Assembly (NCBI GenBank): GCA_964017155.1
Contig: OZ024858.1
Coordinates: 20,728,657 to 20,792,656 of the forward strand
Reading direction: 5' to 3'
DNA: 64,000 bases
From: Oasisia sp. SBJ-2009
Taxonomy: Eukaryota > Annelida > Polychaeta > Sabellida > Siboglinidae
The position numbers and the translations under genes were made by a program. Of this stretch, positions 62,434-64,000 are shown piece after piece (the stretch's first letter is position 1; each line of letters begins with the position of its first letter). The notes below the pieces were generated by a model. That model was not told the DNA's origin. It searched no databases and saw nothing but the letters and a program-made list of their open reading frames with translations.

Positions 62434-63256
62434 AGTGTACCGCATAACGTAATCTTGAAGAAACTGGGACTTGCCTGGTTGTTAAATCTTATAATATATC
62501 AAGAGAAACAAATAATATAGATTTCAACAAAACTTGTCCACATTCAGTGCACTTGTCACCAGTGATAAACTGATTGAGGCAGCTACAGAAGCAAATGTAG
62601 TTGAGAGGTCACTCACTGTGTTCTGTGTCTTTCAGTAATGTATCTCTTACAAAAATATCAAAAACGTATGTACAGCTGTACAATATCTGATTGTTGCATA
62701 TGTCAGTTTAATACACAAAGTCATTAGAATTTTAATATACACATATATGGATAGATCCAATGAAATGTTATATGTATTTTTTGATTGTTACTTAACTATT
62801 TCTACTTACTTATACTACGGAGAAGCATGTACACATGCATCAGAGTTAGAATAAACTATTAAGAGAAAACAAATCGTATTGAAGTAAACATTACTATACA
62901 TACGTATATTGAGAGGTTAACTAAATGTAAAATTACTACAAGTGGCTCCTGTGATGGCGACTTTTCAGTCTTAACAGGAGTCACTGACCCCCATTTCACT
63001 GTTTTAAATTACTGATGTATGACGTTTTGTTTATGTTTCACCTTATGATTATTGAATTCATGTACTTATTTTGGGGTCAAAAAATAAACATCTTGTTCTT
63101 GTTCAGTGTCACATGAAGTTGACAAAGTCTCAGAACCTTGTGACGGCGATGGTGCATGAGATGCTGCCGTCTGTGCGGAGGAATGTGACGGAGGGAGTGG
63201 CCGTCATGGAACTCCTGCCTCTCTTGGTTGACGTCATCCAACCGACCCTTCGACCT
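38889..63256 (+). CDS. CHTF18: CHTF18 (CTF18), clamp-loader subunit; 17 exons, 3' end beyond the window
   Basis: Orthologue of the large subunit of CTF18-RFC, the nuclear clamp loader that works with RFC2-5, DCC1 and CTF8 to load PCNA during leading-strand synthesis, sister-chromatid cohesion and checkpoint signalling. Seventeen GT-AG exons, listed separately, join without any phase conflict into 772 codons; the human protein is about 975 residues, so roughly 200 C-terminal residues lie outside. The N-terminus is acidic ([14 protein letters not shown]), followed by a conserved ITPPPSP motif (exon 3), the linker LWVEKYAP (exon 7), Walker A GPPGLGKT (residues 386-393), Walker B LVIDEID (444-450), sensor 1 ICICND (N489) and sensor 2 DNDIR (R548). 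These motifs and the order of conserved blocks make the identification firm. The least certain junctions are exon 6/7 and the choice of acceptor for exon 11, which sits at the end of a 24-copy repeat. Confidence 0.95.
38953..40278. other. CHTF18 intron 1
   Basis: Contains a possible SINE head on the minus strand (B-box-like GTTCGATTCCG, complement of 39092-39103), a (TG)n run at 39524-39541, and two direct copies of a CATGTAACA(C/T)GAGCAGCAT phrase (about 39263 and 39799). The last 300 bp have five CACGTG palindromes. Confidence 0.5.
39985..40260. repeat. Cluster of five CACGTG palindromes before exon 2
   Basis: CACGTG at 39989, 40050, 40060, 40144 and 40199, with repeated GTGAATTCAC and AACTGGTAC-like words. 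Likely a degraded inverted-repeat element; E-box function is only a possibility. Confidence 0.6.
40279..40614 (+). CDS. CHTF18: CHTF18 exon 2
   Basis: Acceptor TTCTCCAG|AC, donor AAAG|GTAAGT, phase 1 in and out. Codes a low-complexity, serine/threonine- and proline-rich stretch with basic KKS and KSRKR patches and an acidic SDDDD run, typical of the poorly conserved N-terminal arm of CTF18. Residues about 22-133. Confidence 0.85.
40852..41013 (+). CDS. CHTF18: CHTF18 exon 3
   Basis: Acceptor GTCTTTAG|TG, donor AGAG|GTACGA, phase 1 in and out. It contains [11 protein letters not shown], a short motif conserved in animal CTF18 proteins, preceded by a basic PDKKRLK patch. Confidence 0.92.
41095..41512. 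repeat. Minisatellite in CHTF18 intron 3 (about 34 bp)
   Basis: About a dozen imperfect units of AATACAGCCACCTCACAGTT plus AAGGTCACCTCAGT, with two longer variants containing CCACCTTGGTTACAATTAAG. Confidence 0.9.
41630..41704. repeat. (AT)n microsatellite
   Basis: Interrupted AT repeat directly beside the left end of the intron 3 transposon. Confidence 0.9.
41705..44446. mobile_element. DNA transposon in intron 3, 2.7 kb, unclassified
   Basis: Terminal inverted repeats GGTCAGTTATCACGAAACG (41705-41723) and its inverted copy ending at 44446; the match continues with one mismatch to GTCA. Subterminal copies of TACGCTCGGTATCG-like sequence occur near both ends (inverted at 41889-41905; direct at 42240, 43689, 43708, 43872, 44042 and 44063), and AAACTACCCCAC occurs twice. 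The minus strand at about 43480-42840 gives broken frames with [13 protein letters not shown] and [16 protein letters not shown], a cysteine/histidine pattern seen in uncharacterised transposon proteins. The transposase is decayed. Confidence 0.7.
44945..45069 (+). CDS. CHTF18: CHTF18 exon 4
   Basis: Acceptor TTTACAG|CG, donor AAGCAG|GTATGT, phase 1 in and 0 out. Codes the conserved block around [18 protein letters not shown], which corresponds to the human block around DYVHVTSTEGVRAYL. Confidence 0.92.
45290..45478 (-). mobile_element. tRNA-derived SINE in CHTF18 intron 4
   Basis: Minus-strand A box TGGTCGCGCGGTAGAGC (45452-45468 complement) and B box GGTTCAATCCC (45415-45425 complement); the acceptor arms do not pair, so it is not a working tRNA. 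The body contains the small hairpin GTGTCTCTTCCGAAAGACAC and ends GGTGTCTATGCCACACCGGG. A different family from the SINEs at 15 and 20 kb. Confidence 0.75.
45553..45778. repeat. (GGCA)n and (GACA)n microsatellites in intron 4
   Basis: About 100 bp of CAGG repeat, a 45-bp GAGA-rich spacer, then about 75 bp of ACAG repeat ending 26 bp before exon 5. Confidence 0.95.
45804..45887 (+). CDS. CHTF18: CHTF18 exon 5
   Basis: Acceptor GTTACAG|GTG, donor GAGGAG|GTAACT, 28 codons, phase 0 both sides. Codes [18 protein letters not shown] and what follows, a helical segment ahead of the AAA+ core. Two tetranucleotide microsatellites end 26 bp upstream. Confidence 0.9.
46288..46341. repeat. (TTTG)n microsatellite in intron 5
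   Basis: Thirteen or so TTTG units; scattered TTTGTTTG words surround it. Confidence 0.9.
46422..46474 (+). CDS. CHTF18: CHTF18 exon 6
   Basis: Acceptor ATATTCAG|AG, donor GACAG|GTTCGA, phase 0 in and 2 out. Codes [17 protein letters not shown], matching the charged helix that ends before the acidic linker in CTF18. The donor is weak but is the one that keeps the phase with exon 7. Confidence 0.8.
46475..47259. other. CHTF18 intron 6, unique part
   Basis: AT-rich intron sequence without a recognised element, up to the MITE. Confidence 0.5.
47260..47710. mobile_element. MITE family X, copy 1 (before exon 7)
   Basis: 451 bp with ends CAGGGTCTGTACGG and GTGTACGGACCCTG, flanked by a perfect 6-bp duplication CAATGT (47254-47259 and 47711-47716). 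Both ends inside contain CTTGAAAAGTCTTGAA-type words in the same direction. No coding capacity. Related copies lie in introns 14 and 17. Confidence 0.85.
47727..47850 (+). CDS. CHTF18: CHTF18 exon 7
   Basis: Codes an acidic linker ([14 protein letters not shown]) followed by LWVEKYAP and YTQLLSDE, the conserved entry into the clamp-loader core. Donor GATGAG|GTGAGT. The only AG that fits phase 2 is GTTAAG|AC at 47725-47726; it lacks a clear pyrimidine tract because a MITE ends 16 bp upstream. The coding call is firm, the acceptor less so. Confidence 0.82.
47985..48250. repeat. Irregular minisatellite in intron 7
   Basis: Repeats of CCCTGTTTGCACCCAGTGGT and AAACCATT(C/T)CC phrases, about 30 bp apart, increasingly degraded to the right. 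Confidence 0.8.
48413..48604 (+). CDS. CHTF18: CHTF18 exon 8
   Basis: Acceptor CACTTTCAG|GG, donor CACAAG|GTAAGA, 64 codons, phase 0. Codes [20 protein letters not shown], a hallmark block of CTF18, then a lysine-rich, poorly conserved stretch. Confidence 0.95.
48811..49172. repeat. 26-bp minisatellite in intron 8, about 14 units
   Basis: Units AAGAGACTTCATGTTTGG plus TACTGTTC/TACTGTTT. Changes are confined to a few positions (GTACTG/GTGCTG, TTCAAG/TTTAAG), so it is recently homogenised. Confidence 0.95.
49453..49550 (+). CDS. CHTF18: CHTF18 exon 9 (Walker A)
   Basis: Acceptor CCCCACAG|GTG, donor GCCAG|GTGGGT, phase 0 in and 2 out. Carries the ATP-binding P-loop GPPGLGKT, then [11 protein letters not shown] and VVEMNA. 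Confidence 0.97.
49580..50255 (+). mobile_element. 5'-truncated LINE in intron 9
   Basis: Reads [54 protein letters not shown] and [14 protein letters not shown], the C-terminus of a LINE reverse transcriptase, followed by a 3' UTR containing GCGCTTTGAGCA and GCGCTTTATAAATAATAAA and a (TTA)n tail. Plus orientation, beginning about 30 bp after the exon 9 donor. Confidence 0.85.
50776..50899 (+). CDS. CHTF18: CHTF18 exon 10 (Walker B)
   Basis: Acceptor CCCCACAG|TG, donor CCTCAG|GTGAAA, phase 2 in and 0 out. Codes SDDRS, IEAATQM and the Walker B segment [15 protein letters not shown]-derived sequence begins within a few bases of the donor. Confidence 0.97.
50903..51350 (+). mobile_element. LINE J 3' end in intron 10
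   Basis: ATCTGTGTTTAGAAAGTCTT and what follows match the element at 63.75-64.0 kb closely; coding remnant [12 protein letters not shown] then stop. The 3' UTR ends GTACAGCGCATTGATCCGCC. The homology starts within a few bases of the exon 10 donor. Confidence 0.75.
51476..53031. mobile_element. Non-autonomous hAT-like transposon in intron 10
   Basis: Ends TAGAGATGGAGT and ACTCCATCTCTG, flanked by an 8-bp duplication CTTTCATG / CTTTCATT (51468-51475 and 53032-53039), the size typical of hAT elements. Both ends have arrays of TACTCGTACTCGAGTAC. The interior lacks a transposase and carries a second set of AAGTATTTGAATTCAAATAC words near 52430. Confidence 0.8.
53505..55664 (+). repeat. 90-bp tandem repeat, 24 copies, spanning intron 10 and exon 11 of CHTF18
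   Basis: Twenty-four head-to-tail units of exactly 90 bp. Each unit runs TGTTTGGAGT|GTAAAG, then TTAAC, a pyrimidine stretch, CCACAG|CCGGCC, and the first 50 nt of exon 11. Acceptors recur every 90 bp from 53545 to 55615. Unit 1 has its own variants; units 1, 2, 3 and 5 share CACACT where later units have CAGACT; units 4 and 6 share CTTGTTG; unit 9 has CTTGCTGTTG; units 10-23 look identical. Unit 24 runs into the unique part of exon 11 at CCGG. Identical late copies suggest recent amplification. Confidence 0.97.
55615..55818 (+). CDS. CHTF18: CHTF18 exon 11 (sensor 1)
   Basis: Codes [17 protein letters not shown], a lysine-rich loop, RPIICICND (sensor 1 asparagine) and [10 protein letters not shown] through AARLLE. 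Donor CTCGAG|GTAGGG, phase 0 both sides. The acceptor CTGTCCACAG|CC is the last of 24 copies; only this one reads through into the rest of the exon, since any upstream copy used without a donor reaches TAA after 23 codons. Confidence 0.93.
55935..56625. repeat. (AT)n then (TTATTTA)n in intron 11
   Basis: About 65 bp of AT repeat followed by about 620 bp of TTATTTATTTA-type repeat that ends about 20 bp before the exon 12 acceptor. It leaves long frames of I, L, F and Y residues that are not genes. Confidence 0.97.
56640..56738 (+). CDS. CHTF18: CHTF18 exon 12 (sensor 2)
   Basis: Acceptor GTCGTCAG|AT, donor CTCCAG|GTGAGA, 33 codons, phase 0. Codes a helix and then [17 protein letters not shown], the conserved sensor 2 region of clamp-loader subunits. 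The acceptor lies directly after about 0.6 kb of TTATTTA-type repeat. Confidence 0.95.
56739..57630. repeat. CHTF18 intron 12 with a diverged 330-bp direct duplication
   Basis: GGGTTAATATCTAGAGTTGC and the following CCAATAGATATCACC, GATTCTGATTAA and GAATCAACAGAGAAA occur at about 57064 and 57402. The rest is ordinary AT-rich intron. Confidence 0.75.
57631..57758 (+). CDS. CHTF18: CHTF18 exon 13
   Basis: Acceptor TTTGTTCAG|TT, donor AAGAG|GTAAGC, phase 0 in and 2 out. Codes [20 protein letters not shown], then [20 protein letters not shown], matching the human block that ends in LFSVWQEVFQLP. A 22-bp minisatellite begins just after the donor. Confidence 0.93.
57772..58440. repeat. 22-bp minisatellite in intron 13, about 30 units
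   Basis: Units GTCTGTCATTGGTCAGTC plus TTGT or TGCT, alternating without strict order. Begins 14 bp after the exon 13 donor. Confidence 0.95.
58775..59260. mobile_element. MITE with GGGGCAGGTTTCAT ends in intron 13
   Basis: Left end GGGGCAGGTTTCAT and right end ATGAAACCAGCCCC form 14-bp inverted repeats with one mismatch; 486 bp; no coding region. An internal GGCCGGTTTCATGAGA near 58872 suggests an older nested copy. No clear target duplication. Confidence 0.65.
59270..59560 (-). mobile_element. LINE 3' UTR fragment (minus), intron 13
   Basis: Starts with an ATAATAATA tract and TTTATTTCACTTTGGGCAAT, then AT-rich sequence matching, in inverted orientation, the fragment at 61350-61670 (shared CAGATTGAAAT.GGTA and CATGCAAAGTA). 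Confidence 0.65.
59774..59863 (+). CDS. CHTF18: CHTF18 exon 14
   Basis: Acceptor CCCGTAG|GA, donor GCAAG|GTGCAA, phase 2 in and out. Codes a basic, loop-like [10 protein letters not shown] segment and [13 protein letters not shown]. The match is to a less conserved part of the family; the splice phases support it. Confidence 0.8.
59904..60302. mobile_element. MITE family X, copy 2 (intron 14)
   Basis: 399 bp from CAGGGTCCGTACGAGG to GTGTATGGACCCTT; flanks GTGACG and GTGACA give a 6-bp duplication with one change. Same internal CTTGAAAAGTCTTGAATAGC words as the other copies. Confidence 0.85.
60303..61131. other. CHTF18 intron 14, remaining part
   Basis: AT-rich intron. No repeat or gene recognised. 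Confidence 0.5.
61132..61243 (+). CDS. CHTF18: CHTF18 exon 15
   Basis: Acceptor GTATTGTAG|GT, donor GACGCA|GTGAGT, phase 2 in and 0 out. Codes [20 protein letters not shown] and GLHELYLEA, aligning with the helical collar region of CTF18 (human RFYRVLHAAASAGE). Confidence 0.92.
61350..61670 (+). mobile_element. LINE 3' UTR fragment (plus), intron 15
   Basis: AT-rich 3' UTR ending AATAAAGTATGATTATTATT with an (ATT)n tail; inverted partner of the fragment at 59270-59560. No coding part. Confidence 0.65.
61923..62093 (+). CDS. CHTF18: CHTF18 exon 16
   Basis: Acceptor TTTAACAG|GTG, donor TACGAG|GTTAGT, 57 codons, phase 0. Codes [33 protein letters not shown] and [13 protein letters not shown], a strongly conserved collar-domain block. 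Confidence 0.95.
62094..63106. other. CHTF18 intron 16
   Basis: AT-rich, with an (AT)n run at 62393-62431. No other element recognised. Confidence 0.55.
63107..63256 (+). CDS. CHTF18: CHTF18 exon 17 (last exon seen)
   Basis: Acceptor TTGTTCAG|TG, donor CGACCT|GTCAGT, 50 codons, phase 0. Codes [19 protein letters not shown] through [15 protein letters not shown], matching the human LLDILAPKLRPVS region. The next exon should lie beyond 64,000. Confidence 0.92.
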
Positions 63257-63335
63257 GTCAGTGACACGTTTCTTTACTGTCTTTTCTCTTCTACTAGTTT
63301 TAGTATTTCCACTGCTTGACAATGTTCTATATAAG

Positions 63336-63726
63336 CAGGGTCCGTACAGGGCCTTGAAAGTCTCGAAAAGCCTTGAATTTGATTGGACCAAATTCATTCT
63401 TGAATTTTACAAAGTAGTCTTGAAAAGTCTTCAATTTTATTGTGGTCAACAAAATATAGTTTTGACTCAATTGTTGTGACGAATAACATCCAGAAAAGGA
63501 AAAGCCTATGCACAAAAATATGTGCACATTGGGCAATGGGCATTTCATTGTAGTTGGCGCCATTGTTTTCTTAGTCAAGTAAAAAATGTTAACTTCATGT
63601 TAATTTAATTTACTGCGCTTAAAAAGTACATATGTCGTTAAAAGAATATTGAATTTCTTTTTGAAATAGCCTTGAAAAGTCTTGAATAGCCTTGAATTTC
63701 AAATATCCAGGTGTGTATGGACCCTG
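63336..63726. mobile_element. MITE family X, copy 3 (intron 17)
   Basis: 391 bp from CAGGGTCCGTACAGGG to GTGTATGGACCCTG; flanks TATAAG and TATTAA match at four of six positions. Very similar to copy 2 along its whole length. Confidence 0.85.
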
Positions 63727-63744
63727 TATTAATTAAGGCCAGAC

Positions 63745-64000
63745 ATGGCATATAATTTGGATTCTTTTTTATTTATCCAAAACACTGCACCAAGGCTTAA
63801 CAAAGAAGTGTATTGGTGATTCGCCGTTTGGCACAGCAGCACCTCGACTGTGGAATGAATTACCTGTGAACATTTGTGCATCCGAGACATTATCTGTGTT
63901 TAGAAAGTGTTTAAAGACATCTTTTTATTAGACATTTCAATTCATTCAAATTTTTTGAAATGACGGACATTGCTTTAGAATTTCTGTTTAGTGTCATACA
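63745..64000 (+). mobile_element. LINE J 3' end, running off the window
   Basis: Reads broken C-terminal RT sequence (APRLNKEVYW, then LWNELPV-like) and then ATCTGTGTTTAGAAAGTGTT, matching the intron 10 copy at 50.9 kb. Cut by the window edge. Confidence 0.75.

Overview
The window looks like repeat-dense nuclear DNA from an invertebrate animal, probably marine. Evidence: GT-AG introns of 0.2 to 4.7 kb, many APE-type LINEs, tRNA-derived SINEs, a Mag/SURL-like Gypsy element, DNA-transposon relics with short target-site duplications, and abundant mini- and microsatellites. A mollusc, cephalochordate or similar lineage is plausible, but the species cannot be fixed from the sequence alone. I see no bacterial operons, CRISPR arrays or rRNA.

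Layout. 1-28,650 is a transposon graveyard: a 5'-truncated LINE (655-1500), foldback DNA around 1.6-2.3 kb, a 51-bp minisatellite (3.1-4.0 kb), a decayed Gypsy relic (4.4-6.5 kb, minus strand), and two multi-level nests. In nest 1, LINE A lies in LINE C, which lies in LINE D (6.6-13.3 kb), with a 17-bp target duplication. In nest 2, LINE B lies in LINE F, which lies in a SINE (15.4-20.7 kb), with an 11-bp target duplication. A 52-bp minisatellite lies between them and more LINE fragments follow to about 25 kb; 25-28.6 kb is AT-rich with small inverted and direct repeats. 28,657-33,431 is a nearly intact, young Gypsy LTR retrotransposon with a perfect 5-bp target duplication, two in-frame nonsense codons, and LTRs differing at 3 sites plus one 7-bp indel. 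About 34.4-38.5 kb holds an almost full-length LINE (ORF1 tail, endonuclease, reverse transcriptase, pentanucleotide tail).

38,889 to the end is the one clear host gene: CHTF18 (CTF18), the large subunit of the alternative clamp loader CTF18-RFC, on the plus strand. Seventeen exons (38,889-63,256) join with consistent splice phases into 772 codons; the C-terminal exons lie beyond the window. Walker A, Walker B, sensor 1 and sensor 2 are all present. A good E2F-type site lies 80-90 bp upstream of the start codon, fitting an S-phase gene. The introns are packed with minisatellites and mobile elements.

The most striking feature is a 24-copy, 90-bp tandem repeat (53,505-55,664) that straddles the intron 10/exon 11 boundary. 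Every copy carries a branch-point-like TTAAC, a pyrimidine stretch, an AG acceptor, the first 50 nt of exon 11 and a GT donor-like site. Each copy could therefore be a 60-nt, phase-0 cassette in the middle of the AAA+ domain. Other points of interest are a MITE inserted 16 bp before exon 7, a probable new DNA transposon in intron 3 with repeated subterminal motifs, and a three-copy MITE family with 6-bp target duplications.
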